The notes under the pieces are model-generated. The model did not search any database, had not been told where the DNA came from, and worked only from the letters and a program-made list of their open reading frames with translations. A DNA stretch of 44,274 nucleotides from a virus: the IMG/VR virus record IMGVR_UViG_3300035701_000077, positions 1 to 44,274 of that record. One strand, 5' to 3'. The position numbers and the translations under genes were made by a program. Of the stretch, positions 8,810-16,665 are shown one piece after another (the stretch's first letter is position 1; every line of letters starts with the position of its first letter).

Positions 8810-9732
8810 TGCCTGACCTGAATCTGGATCTCGACTACTTTACTCATCCGAAAACGACGCGACTCATCGGCCTGCTTGGGAAAGGGGCAGAAGTGTTGCC
8901 AATCAGACTGTGGTGCTACTGCGGTAAGTACCACGCTGAGGCTGGCAAGCTTACCGGCTATTCTACACAGGAGATCGAGTCCCTTGTCGGGTGGTGGGGT
9001 AACTCGGGAGAAATGATTCAGGCGATGCTGAAGGTAAGGTTCTTGGAGCAGGATGATCAGGACTATGTCTGTCATGACTGGAAAGAGCACCAGGGGCATA
9101 TTCAAGCGCTCAAAGAACGTAATCGCAAGGTCGCGAAGGCTCGCTACGATAAATTGCGCAATCCCTCAGAATCTACCAGTGGTGTACCAGGTGGTATACC
9201 AGAAACGAATTCTGGTGTACCCCAACCAACCAACCAACCAACTAACCAACCAGAGAGAACTGAACCCCCGACTCCATTGGATTTATTGAACGACAGAATG
9301 GATCTTGAGACGTTTGTCCGGATCTGGTGGGGTGCAAAGGAAGGGAATCTCTCCTACCCGATCCTGGTGCAGATGGTTCAGCTCGGGAACCAATACGGAA
9401 AGGACAAGCTGGGAGAGGCAATTATCCAGGCCGCAAGGCAAAACGTCCGACGCCTGGCATACGTGCAGGGCATCCTGAGACCGAAAGGAACGGAGATCCC
9501 GGTTGATCGATCGGCACCTAGGACGGTCAAGTCTACCGCCATTGGAGAGGTTATTCCCCGCGTCCTGAAACATCCCTGCGTGGCTCATCCGGAGACTCTC
9601 GTTGGGGACGACGAGCTGTGTCTGAAGTGTTTCCCGATGTGTGACAAATGTAGATATCAGCATGCGGCCGATGAATCGTGCGATGAGTGGAAGACAAGGC
9701 TGCCTGGCATCAAGAAGAGCATTCAATCATAG
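8809..9732 (+). CDS. Phage replication initiator (replisome organiser-like)
   Basis: 307 residues, ATG in a TAATG overlap. The N-terminal 100 residues (DYFTHPKTTRLIGLLGKGAEVLPIRLW-type segment, then GYSTQEIESLVGWWG) match the winged-helix origin-binding domain common in phage replication proteins. A low-complexity linker of P, T, N and Q follows at residues 123-148, then a helical domain (150-225). The C-terminus has a zinc-ribbon-like set of cysteines and histidines (CVAHP...CLKCFPMCDKC...C). By analogy with lambda O, the repeated DNA inside the linker-coding part may be the origin. No helicase or loader gene is recognisable nearby, so host DnaB/DnaC-type proteins are probably recruited. Confidence 0.85.
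   Translation: MPDLNLDLDYFTHPKTTRLIGLLGKGAEVLPIRLWCYCGKYHAEAGKLTGYSTQEIESLVGWWGNSGEMIQAMLKVRFLEQDDQDYVCHDWKEHQGHIQALKERNRKVAKARYDKLRNPSESTSGVPGGIPETNSGVPQPTNQPTNQPERTEPPTPLDLLNDRMDLETFVRIWWGAKEGNLSYPILVQMVQLGNQYGKDKLGEAIIQAARQNVRRLAYVQGILRPKGTEIPVDRSAPRTVKSTAIGEVIPRVLKHPCVAHPETLVGDDELCLKCFPMCDKCRYQHAADESCDEWKTRLPGIKKSIQS
9175..9252 (+). repeat. Iteron-like GGTRTACC repeats and AACC tetranucleotide tract inside the initiator gene
   Basis: Three copies of the self-complementary octamer GGTRTACC lie at 9181-9188, 9193-9200 and 9214-9221; the first two sit in near-tandem CCAG-x-GGTRTACC units. They are followed at 9222-9252 by seven AACC/AACT tetranucleotides encoding the PTNQPTNQP linker. Iterons inside the initiator gene are the classic lambda-type origin layout, so this is a candidate replication origin. 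The tetranucleotide tract could also vary in length by slippage. Confidence 0.5.
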
Positions 9733-9743
9733 GAGGATTGCCA

Positions 9744-10265
9744 ATGTACGAGAAGAGCTTTCAGATCCTGATCAACTCGGCTATGCCGTATGCGAAGGAC
9801 TTCAAGGGCAAGGTCGAAAAGGGGATCAAACTCACCGGGATTGTCTCGACGGACGATGAGACGTTCCTCAATGATATCGAAGTCACAGATGCCGGCCGGC
9901 AGGGTCTGAAGGAGCTCTGTTCCGGCAACCTGCCGATCGACGGAGAAGTCGGATTGAAGTTTGCCAAGCGCCGGGATCTCGCGGTGCAACTCGGCGAGCT
10001 GCCGCCGGAGAAGGTCGTGATGAAAAAAATCGGTCTTCGCACGCCAGGGGACATCCGAAAGTTTGACATCAAACTCACGATGCTCATCCCGAACGTAAAG
10101 CAGCGGACCGTGGCTCGCATCTATGACAAGTTCAGGGAATTCGAGCAGGTGAAGATTTCGCAAACGCAGCTTGATCTTCCCTTGATGGAGAAAAAGAAAA
10201 AGGAGAAAGTGTCCTCCAAAGGCGCGGGAGCTCAGATCACGCCGGAAGGAAATCTTGTCGATTGA
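9744..10265 (+). CDS. Conserved replication-module protein, unknown function
   Basis: 173 residues from ATG 9744, with a perfect AGGAGG at 9731-9736 (an upstream in-frame start at 9687 lies inside the initiator gene). The body is an alpha/beta domain and the C-terminus (KKKKEKVSSKGAG) is lysine-rich and likely disordered or DNA-contacting. No family recognised. Confidence 0.8.
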   Translation: MYEKSFQILINSAMPYAKDFKGKVEKGIKLTGIVSTDDETFLNDIEVTDAGRQGLKELCSGNLPIDGEVGLKFAKRRDLAVQLGELPPEKVVMKKIGLRTPGDIRKFDIKLTMLIPNVKQRTVARIYDKFREFEQVKISQTQLDLPLMEKKKKEKVSSKGAGAQITPEGNLVD

Positions 10266-10557
10266 CCGGATCGCCGATCGCTTCGAGAGAAGCGAAACGC
10301 AAGCTGTGAACACCGCCCGGGTACAGCTGGACATGATCCTGGCGAATGAGGATTGCGTTCTGAAGGTCCGGAATGGCGCGGAGAAGGTGAAAGCAGCTCG
10401 AGATTTCGACGCGTTGCTCAAGCATGGGGAGGCGCTCACGCCTGGGCAGCTCAGTTACATCGACGGCATTTATGAGGCAACGTGGAAGGGCGCCGGCTTT
10501 GATTCGGTGAACGCGCATCACGACAAACCAACAGGAACGTTGAGGCATCCGAAGTGA
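10255..10557 (+). CDS. Small soluble phage protein, TTG start
   Basis: 100 residues from TTG 10255, 4 bases after GGAAGGA, overlapping the previous gene by 11 bases. Mostly helical (ARVQLDMILANEDCVLKVRNGAEKVK), with the segment LTPGQLSYIDGIYEATWKGAGF near residue 62, a pattern often seen in small phage recombination/replication-cluster proteins. No catalytic motif. Overlap with the next gene is GTGA. Confidence 0.7.
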   Translation: MSIDRIADRFERSETQAVNTARVQLDMILANEDCVLKVRNGAEKVKAARDFDALLKHGEALTPGQLSYIDGIYEATWKGAGFDSVNAHHDKPTGTLRHPK

Positions 10558-10718
10558 AGATCGGGATCGGACAATCAGAGAAGGCATTCGGAAATTTCTC
10601 GCCCGGCCGTTGGGCATGGCAACTCGAGAATCTCTACCAGCTAAAGAAACCATTCTCGGTGAGAGGCCACCAAGGATTTTTTGAAGTAGACGTGGAGGAA
10701 GTGGGGAATCTCGAATGA
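10554..10718 (+). CDS. Truncated ASCH-like domain protein (54 residues)
   Basis: 55 codons from GTG 10554 (GTGA overlap) to TGA 10716-10718 (ATGA overlap with the next gene). The segment FSPGRWAWQLENLYQL followed by PFSVRGHQGFFEVD matches the C-terminal strand-loop-strand part of phage ASCH-type domains (consensus GRWAW-x5-V-x-P-x-P-x-x-G-x-x-G). The usual N-terminal half of the domain is absent, so this is either a minimal version or the remnant of a larger gene. The perfect overlaps on both sides suggest it is still translated. Confidence 0.65.
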   Translation: MKIGIGQSEKAFGNFSPGRWAWQLENLYQLKKPFSVRGHQGFFEVDVEEVGNLE

Positions 10719-11044
10719 CCGTCACAAACCTTCTCAAACGGCTGATCATCAGCGATCTCAACTCCCGGGGACACCTGGCATGGAACAACAACACCCTCGG
10801 CGTGTACGATCCTACGAAGGGATGCTTCCGTCGAAACGCCGACCGCTCGGCCATCGGTACGGCGGACGTCATCTGCTGCTTGAAAGGCGGCCACTACCTC
10901 GAGATCGAGATCAAAATCGGGAAGGACACACAGAGCGCGGATCAACAGAGGCATGAAGCCAGGGTGAAGCAGTCCGGAGGCAAGTACTTCATCGCGAAAG
11001 ATTTCAACGACTATAAAGCATTGAGACAATCGGAAGGATGGTGA
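10715..11044 (+). CDS. VRR-NUC family nuclease
   Basis: 109 residues, ATG in an ATGA overlap. It carries a PD-(D/E)xK nuclease core of the VRR-NUC type: G-T-A-D-V-I at about residues 48-53, then Y-L-E-I-E-I-K (about residues 61-67), then a conserved Q-x-x-H/R segment (SADQQRHEARVKQSGGKYF). The length is typical for the stand-alone phage form. The expected role is branched-DNA or Holliday-junction cleavage during recombination and packaging. Confidence 0.87.
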   Translation: MTVTNLLKRLIISDLNSRGHLAWNNNTLGVYDPTKGCFRRNADRSAIGTADVICCLKGGHYLEIEIKIGKDTQSADQQRHEARVKQSGGKYFIAKDFNDYKALRQSEGW

Positions 11045-11250
11045 CCGTGGGAGATGATCGCCAGCGAGTTGTCGTACACCTCAACAGCGGTGACTACCAA
11101 GGCTATCTCAATGGTAGGGTGGCCTCTCGCGAGGGGAAAGAGTTCGGTCGCCGTTACGAGGTGGAACTGATCGACCATCCGACGCTAAAGAAAATCACCG
11201 TACAGCGGAACCAATTCCGGCCAATCAACAATCCAGAGGAGGCTGAATGA
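11038..11250 (+). CDS. Small beta-rich phage protein
   Basis: 70 residues from ATG 11038; GTG codons at 11041 and 11047 are possible alternatives because GGAAGG directly abuts the ATG and fits 11047 better. Composition suggests an SH3-like beta barrel (VVVHLNSGDYQGYLNGRV...RRYEVELIDHPTLKKITVQ). Function unknown. It is followed by the HTH-like gene with a 4-base overlap. Confidence 0.65.
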   Translation: MVTVGDDRQRVVVHLNSGDYQGYLNGRVASREGKEFGRRYEVELIDHPTLKKITVQRNQFRPINNPEEAE

Positions 11251-11441
11251 AAGCAGCTCTCCTGCGAGAAATAGAGCAGATCCGCAAACTTTACCCACGG
11301 CTGAAGGAGAAGCATGGAGCGGAGATGGCAAAGGAGCTGCTGGCTGAGAAATTTCAATGCAGCGTCGAACGCATCCGACAGATCATCGTGCTCAAGTCCC
11401 GGCCGTATGAGTCACGGTACCGGCCATGCAAGAAAGGATAG
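11247..11441 (+). CDS. Small HTH-like protein
   Basis: 64 residues, ATG after GAGGAGG. All helical; the segment AKELLAEKFQCSVERIRQII resembles a helix-turn-helix with the recognition helix at residues 39-48. It may regulate the promoter/terminator region that begins two genes downstream, which is inference. Confidence 0.7.
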   Translation: MKAALLREIEQIRKLYPRLKEKHGAEMAKELLAEKFQCSVERIRQIIVLKSRPYESRYRPCKKG

Positions 11442-11448
11442 TCACAGA

Positions 11449-11619
11449 ATGAAGACGATTATATCTTTTGCAAGTCCAAACGTCAAAGCAAAATGCAATT
11501 CTTGTGGATGGAAGGGCAGCAAGTACGAGGTGAAAATGACTTTGACGGCTACGTATTGTCCGAAGTGCGGATCAGACAAAGTAGAACTATACATTTCGAA
11601 GAAACGGTTAAAATTCTAA
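11449..11619 (+). CDS. Zinc-ribbon protein, 56 residues
   Basis: Starts ATG 11449 after AGAAAGGA. Two CxxC knuckles (CNSC near residue 16 and CPKC near residue 37) are separated by about 18 residues with short beta strands between, the layout of a single zinc ribbon. It is the last gene before the control region at 11620-11743. Such small ribbons in phages often modulate transcription or translation; the role here is unknown. Confidence 0.75.
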   Translation: MKTIISFASPNVKAKCNSCGWKGSKYEVKMTLTATYCPKCGSDKVELYISKKRLKF

Positions 11620-11703
11620 CTTTCGCCCCCCCCGGGGAAAACGTATCTTGTCACCGTGCCAGCTGACCCCTGGCATTGTATGATATCTCCTCCTTTCCAG
11701 AAA
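11620..11703 (+). promoter_or_regulatory. Control region between replication and packaging modules
   Basis: Non-coding. It holds a run of eight C then four G (11626-11637), a hairpin/dyad TGCCAG-7-CTGGCA (11657-11662 with 11670-11675), and a possible -10 hexamer TATGAT just after it with no convincing -35. The pyrimidine run TCTCCTCCTTTCC follows and then the terminator. The dyad beside a -10 could be an operator for late-gene control. Promoter call is weak. Confidence 0.35.
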
Positions 11704-11738
11704 GCCCGTTGCCGTCGACGGCGGTAGCGGGTTTTTTT
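11704..11738 (+). terminator. Rho-independent terminator ahead of the methyltransferase gene
   Basis: Stem CCCG / CGGG closing an inner GCCG-TCGA-CGGC stem, followed by seven T's (11732-11738). The T run ends only five bases before the methyltransferase ATG, leaving that gene without a ribosome site. Transcripts from the early operon should stop here unless antitermination occurs. Confidence 0.85.
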
Positions 11739-11743
11739 ATGCT

Positions 11744-13096
11744 ATGACAACTACCATCGAAGACCTCAAAGCCTGGGATCGCAATCCCCGCAGCATCAAG
11801 AAGCAAGCGCTAGAGGGACTCAAGAACTCCCTCGAGGAGTTCGGAGACCTGGGAGCGATCGTGTACAACGTGAGACTCCGGGTCCTTGTGGGTGGACACC
11901 AGCGGAGATCTCTCCTGCCGGCAGAAGCACAAATCGAAATCGACCGACGATATGAAACGCCGACGCGGACGGGCACAGTCGCGGAGGGAAGCATCCTCAT
12001 CAAAGGTGAGCGCTACAAGTACCGGGAGGTCGACTGGGATGAGGAAAAGCATAAGGCAGGCAACATCACGGCGAACAGTCAGAAGATCGCCGGAGATTTC
12101 ACGCCGGAATTAAGCGCTTTGCTTGATGAACTGAACATGTCGATGCCGGAGCTCGCAAAGGATCTGAGGTTTGATGATCTGCGGGCGGAATTCAAAGAAT
12201 TGTGGGAGACAGAAACCAGGGAAGACGAAACACCGCCGATACCGAAGATGCCGAGGAGCATGCACGGGGATCTGTACGAGCTTGGCGAACACCGGCTCTT
12301 GTGCGGAGACTGCACGGTGAAGGAAGAGGTCGACAAGCTGATGAAGGGAGAACGGGCGCAACTGATCTTCACCGATCCGCCGTACAACGTGAATTACAAG
12401 TCGGCCGCCGGAACGACCTACAGCTCGGAGAGGTTTGGCGGGGATGGATCCGAGATCTTCAATGACAACAAATCTGATGAAGACTGCATCATTTTCTTCA
12501 CCAAAGCACTGAAGAATCTCTGCGACGCAAGCTTGGACGATGCAGCAATCTATTGGTGGTTCGCCAACAACAATCACCACCTCAGCAGACAGGCATTTCT
12601 TAACAGTGGCTGGCACATCTCGCAGATCGTCATCTGGATCAAGGATCATTTCGTTCTGAGTCATGGACAGGATTATCATCGATGTTATGAGCCATGCCTG
12701 GTCGGCTGGAAGGAAGGACAAAAGCACTACACGAACAAGGCATTGAATGCGTTGTCGGACATCTTCTTGCTCGATAAAGTGGACTTCCAGGAGCAGTTGG
12801 ACGTCTGGTACGAACAAAGAGGTGCAACGAATCAATATCTTCACCCGACACAGAAACCTGTGAGGCTCGCGGAAAGGGCGCTCAGGAAGAGTAGTCGAGT
12901 GGGGGATCTCGTAACAGATTTCTTCGCCGGCAGTGGAAGCAGCTTGATTGGCGCCATTCAGCTGCGTCGCCGCTGTTACTCAATGGAGATTGATCCGAAG
13001 TTCTGCGACGTTATCGTGACTCGTTACTGCAACTTCACAGGCAACACTGTCGTGCACCTTAATGGACAAGAACTTGAATGGAAGGCATCAGTCTAG
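11744..13096 (+). CDS. DNA methyltransferase with N-terminal ParB-like domain
   Basis: 450 residues. The first 90 residues are a ParB/sulfiredoxin-like domain (DLKAWDRNPRSI...LVGGHQRR). The catalytic motif DPPYNV lies at about residue 211 and the SAM-binding motif DFFAGSGSS at about 391. The order DPPY before FxGxG marks a beta-class amino-methyltransferase (N6-adenine or N4-cytosine). No partner restriction enzyme is present, so it is probably an anti-restriction or packaging-linked modification enzyme. The ATG at 11744 fits the start of the ParB-like domain, but no Shine-Dalgarno is visible because the terminator's T run lies there. Confidence 0.92.
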   Translation: MTTTIEDLKAWDRNPRSIKKQALEGLKNSLEEFGDLGAIVYNVRLRVLVGGHQRRSLLPAEAQIEIDRRYETPTRTGTVAEGSILIKGERYKYREVDWDEEKHKAGNITANSQKIAGDFTPELSALLDELNMSMPELAKDLRFDDLRAEFKELWETETREDETPPIPKMPRSMHGDLYELGEHRLLCGDCTVKEEVDKLMKGERAQLIFTDPPYNVNYKSAAGTTYSSERFGGDGSEIFNDNKSDEDCIIFFTKALKNLCDASLDDAAIYWWFANNNHHLSRQAFLNSGWHISQIVIWIKDHFVLSHGQDYHRCYEPCLVGWKEGQKHYTNKALNALSDIFLLDKVDFQEQLDVWYEQRGATNQYLHPTQKPVRLAERALRKSSRVGDLVTDFFAGSGSSLIGAIQLRRRCYSMEIDPKFCDVIVTRYCNFTGNTVVHLNGQELEWKASV

Positions 13097-13115
13097 TTTG
13101 TATCTAGGAATTTGT

Positions 13116-13691
13116 ATGGCCGCACCGAAACGAAAGCCTTTTCAGATTCACAAGGATCGAGTTGAGATTGCAACTCTCTACCTGCAGGGGAAGCTACAGT
13201 TCGAGATTGCACAGATTCTTTCCACAGATCAAGCGCGTGGGTACACCCTGACCCAACAGACGATTTCCCGCGATCTCAAGATGATTCAGCGAGATTGGCA
13301 GAGAAGTACCATTGTCAAGTTCGATGAGGCACGCGCGCAGGAGCTGGCAAAGATCGACAATCTTGAGAGAGAGTACTGGAGGGCCTGGGAGCGGTCGAAG
13401 ACGGAGAAGAAACACAGTGAGAAGGAAAAGACCGAAGGCATGCAATTGAAAGAGGTTACGCGTGTTGAAAAGTGGGAGCTGATTGGTGACCATCGTTTCC
13501 TCGAAGGTATTCAGTGGTGTATCAACCGGCGCTGCGAGCTGCTCGGGCTGGATGCTCCCAAGCGGATGCATATTTTTGAGGAAGATCTACTGTCCAAGAT
13601 CAACTGGGATTCTCTCACAAGAGAACAAATGCAGCGGATTGTGAATGGGGAAGAACCTACCAAAGTCATCCCCGGTTTTAAGTTCAACTGA
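13116..13691 (+). CDS. Terminase small subunit
   Basis: 191 residues from ATG 13116 (AGGA at 13106-13109); an earlier in-frame start overlaps the methyltransferase. An N-terminal HTH (about residues 15-50, ending in TLTQQTISRDLKMIQ) is followed by a long charged helix, then a C-terminal helical part (DLLSKINWDSLTREQMQRIVNGE). This layout and the position directly before the large terminase fit a DNA-recognition small terminase. The assignment is mainly from context. Confidence 0.8.
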   Translation: MAAPKRKPFQIHKDRVEIATLYLQGKLQFEIAQILSTDQARGYTLTQQTISRDLKMIQRDWQRSTIVKFDEARAQELAKIDNLEREYWRAWERSKTEKKHSEKEKTEGMQLKEVTRVEKWELIGDHRFLEGIQWCINRRCELLGLDAPKRMHIFEEDLLSKINWDSLTREQMQRIVNGEEPTKVIPGFKFN

Positions 13692-15171
13692 TCTGCTCAG
13701 AATCCGTGCCCGGGCATCACTGGAACTCAAAAACCGAGAGACGCATGGTTTCCGGTCCTTTGTCGACAAAGTCAACCCGCATTTCATCTGGTACCGGGTG
13801 TCTGTCGTTCTGGGGAACGTTCTCGAGCGCGTTGCAGCCGGCGAGCTGAAGCGAGTAATGATCTTTGAACCACCACGACATGGAAAAAGTGAAGAAGCCA
13901 GTCGACTGTTTCCGGCCTATTACATGTATCGATATCCCGAGAGGAAGATCGGGATCTGCTCCTATGGTGCCGATATCGCCTGGGGACTCAGCCGGGATGC
14001 TCGCGACTATTACCTGCGGTCCGAACGGAGCATTCGGGCGGACGTATCCGCCACCCGGGAGTGGCACAATCCCCGGGGAGGAGTCCTCTGGGCGGCCGGC
14101 GTCGGAGGACCTATCACTGGCCGGGGATTCGATCTCGGGATCATCGACGATCCGATCAAGAATGTGGAAGAGGCCTACTCGCTCACCATCAGGGAGAATG
14201 AGAAGCAATGGTGGCGGTCGACATTCTATACCCGGGCGGAGCCGAACGCAGCGATTGTCATCATACAGACCCGATGGCACGAAGACGACTTGTGCGGGTG
14301 GTTGCTGCAACAGGAACGCGATGAGCCGCAACATTGGCATATCGTTATCCTCGAAGCGTTGAAGGAATCGGTGAAGCCGAAGATTCCGGAGACGTGCACG
14401 ATCGAGCCGGATTGGCGGAAGCTTGGACAGGCGCTTTGTCCGGAGCGGTACGACGAGAAGCTTCTGGCGACGATCAAGGGACAAGTTGGTTCACAATTCT
14501 GGAGTGCACTCTACCAGCAGCGGCCGACCGCTTTGGAGGGCGATGTGTGGAAACGGCAATGGTTCAAGAAGTTCAAATCGATCAGGAACCTTGAGGTCGA
14601 AGACGTCGGCTATGACTGGGATCTTGCATATACCGAGAATGAGCGGAACAGCGCCTCGGCATATGTCAAGGCCGGCAAGGACAAATTCAACAACGTGTAT
14701 GTCTTCGATCTCGATTTCCGCTGGTTGCAGTTCCCGGATCTCATCCGTTGGATGGAGGAATGCGAAGGTCCGCATTTTGTGGAAGCCAAGGCAAGCGGCA
14801 AGTCTGCCGTGCAGTCATTGAAGAAACAGGAAATTGCGGCCGAGGAGGTTGAGATCCAGGGCGGAGCGGACAAGATTGCTCGGGCTCGATTGGCAAGCCC
14901 GGCAGCGGAAAGCGGTCACATCTTTGTTCACGAATCCATTTTTGAGAAACTGCTCGACGATCCCCGACAAGGATTGCTACACTTTCCGAGCGGCGTCTAT
15001 TCCGATGTCAACGATGCGTTCGTGCAAACGATCAATCGATTGTACCGGCCCGGTCCGCCTGCGGCAGCAGGTGGCATCAGGATGAAAGATGGCAAAGACC
15101 ACAAAGAGAAGTCCAAGAAACCTCATCAGTATGATCCCAAGTTCCGCCAACGACGTCAACGATCATTTTAG
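13645..15171 (+). CDS. Terminase large subunit
   Basis: 508 residues. Walker A EPPRHGKS lies near residue 74, Walker B LGIIDDP near 165, and the coupling motif QTRWHEDDL near 208. A C-terminal RNase-H-like nuclease domain starts around residue 325 (YDWDLAYTENERNSASAYV). It cuts and pumps DNA into proheads. The ATG at 13645 overlaps the small subunit by 47 bases and has no clear ribosome site, so coupling is likely. Confidence 0.95.
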   Translation: MGKNLPKSSPVLSSTDLLRIRARASLELKNRETHGFRSFVDKVNPHFIWYRVSVVLGNVLERVAAGELKRVMIFEPPRHGKSEEASRLFPAYYMYRYPERKIGICSYGADIAWGLSRDARDYYLRSERSIRADVSATREWHNPRGGVLWAAGVGGPITGRGFDLGIIDDPIKNVEEAYSLTIRENEKQWWRSTFYTRAEPNAAIVIIQTRWHEDDLCGWLLQQERDEPQHWHIVILEALKESVKPKIPETCTIEPDWRKLGQALCPERYDEKLLATIKGQVGSQFWSALYQQRPTALEGDVWKRQWFKKFKSIRNLEVEDVGYDWDLAYTENERNSASAYVKAGKDKFNNVYVFDLDFRWLQFPDLIRWMEECEGPHFVEAKASGKSAVQSLKKQEIAAEEVEIQGGADKIARARLASPAAESGHIFVHESIFEKLLDDPRQGLLHFPSGVYSDVNDAFVQTINRLYRPGPPAAAGGIRMKDGKDHKEKSKKPHQYDPKFRQRRQRSF

Positions 15172-15183
15172 GGGAGAACCACA

Positions 15184-16665
15184 ATGAAGAACAGTCAGCC
15201 GTTTTCAATCCGCTTGGTCGGCGCACTTGATGCGCTTATCGGCGGCAAGATCTCAGCACACTACCTGCAGGCGGCCGTTGGCCTCGAGGGGACGGATCAG
15301 GCCGATGAAGCAAAGTACCGCAGGTTCTCTCAGAAGAATGTTCGAGACCTCTCGCCGCTGCAGTTTCAGAAGATCCAGAAGATGTCGTTCTATCAGTGGC
15401 AACGATACCCCCTGGCGAAGCGGATCATTGACATCCTGGTCGACTTCATTGTGGGCGAGGACCTTGCTGTCAAGGTGAAGATTATGAAACGAGAGGACGC
15501 CGGCGATGTGGATACTACAAAAGCAGATGGCCAGCAAGTGTGGGATGACTTCTTCGAGGATCCAATCAACCGGCTCGACGAGGATCTGTCGACGATCATC
15601 TCGGACTATCTCATCAATGGTGAGCTCGTCCTTCCGACGTTTGTGAACGACACAACGGGAAAGGTGCGTCTGGGGTATATCGATCCCGCGTTCATCAGGG
15701 AAGTGAAGTCAGTGCCGAAGAATGCCAGAGAGATCGATATGCTGATCCTCATTCCTCCGGAGGACACGAAAGAAGTCCCACTCAAGGTGATCCGCTACGA
15801 CAATGATGCAAATTCCCAGACGTTTGGAAAGCTGGCCGGCGAAGGGTTTTTCTTCCGGATCAATTATGTCACGACTCAGACCCGGGGCCACGGGGAACTG
15901 ACGCAGCATCTGGACTGGATCGATGCGTTCGAACAGTTTCTCTTCGGTGTGCTCGATGGATTCGATGCGCGCAACACGTTTTTCTACGATCTGAAGCTGG
16001 AGGGTGAGAAGCAGGAGAAGATCGACAAGATGGAGGTCCCACGGCCGCAGAGCGGAGAGGTCAAAATCCACAATGAAAAAGCGGAGTGGAGTGTGAAATC
16101 TCCTGATCTCAAGGCCGTCGACGCGAGCGAAGCAACAAGGCTCATCAGGAATTTCATCGTGGGAACGAAAGGATTCCCCGATCATTGGTTTGGAGAAGGA
16201 TCCGATGTCAACCTGGCAACGGCACAGGTGATGAGCAAGCCCACCGTTCGCATGATCAAGCGGAAGCAGCAGACCGTGAAGATCATGCTGAGGACGATCG
16301 CTGAGTACGTCCTTCAATGCGCGGTCGACAAAAAGCAGATTAAGCTCGAGACGAATGAATACTTCGACGTTGAAGTTTCGATGTTTGATGTCGAGCGGCA
16401 GGACTCGGCTGTCATCGGCAATGCTTTTGTCCAGATCGTCACTGCGCTGAAGATCGGGACTCAGGCTGGATGGATATCAGACGAAACCGCGAAGAAGATC
16501 ATCGACGGTATCGTCGGCATGCTGGGAGTGGAAGTCGATGCGAACGAGAAGGTCGAGGACATCAAAGCGAAAAACAAAACGCAGCAAGATGAGAGTGCGC
16601 TCGGTGGGGCTCCGCCAATCAATGAATTCTTGAAGCAAGGACAACAGAAAGGTCAGGCGGCCTGA
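15184..16665 (+). CDS. Portal protein
   Basis: 493 residues after GGGGAG with good spacing. Sequence and position (between the large terminase and an F-like head protein) fit a dodecameric portal: a helical N-terminus with PLAKRIIDILVDFIVGEDL, a beta wing region near 150-230, a long stem/crown helical section (SEATRLIRNFIVGTKGFPDHWFG), and a Q/K-rich tail. It forms the DNA entry vertex and contacts the terminase and connector. Confidence 0.9.
   Translation: MKNSQPFSIRLVGALDALIGGKISAHYLQAAVGLEGTDQADEAKYRRFSQKNVRDLSPLQFQKIQKMSFYQWQRYPLAKRIIDILVDFIVGEDLAVKVKIMKREDAGDVDTTKADGQQVWDDFFEDPINRLDEDLSTIISDYLINGELVLPTFVNDTTGKVRLGYIDPAFIREVKSVPKNAREIDMLILIPPEDTKEVPLKVIRYDNDANSQTFGKLAGEGFFFRINYVTTQTRGHGELTQHLDWIDAFEQFLFGVLDGFDARNTFFYDLKLEGEKQEKIDKMEVPRPQSGEVKIHNEKAEWSVKSPDLKAVDASEATRLIRNFIVGTKGFPDHWFGEGSDVNLATAQVMSKPTVRMIKRKQQTVKIMLRTIAEYVLQCAVDKKQIKLETNEYFDVEVSMFDVERQDSAVIGNAFVQIVTALKIGTQAGWISDETAKKIIDGIVGMLGVEVDANEKVEDIKAKNKTQQDESALGGAPPINEFLKQGQQKGQAA

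Noticed and set aside
11628-11698. Minus-strand mini-frame with AAAGGAGG before an ATG
   Set aside because: Only 22 codons, spacing of 12 bases, inside a control region; the ribosome-site likeness is probably chance from the pyrimidine run.
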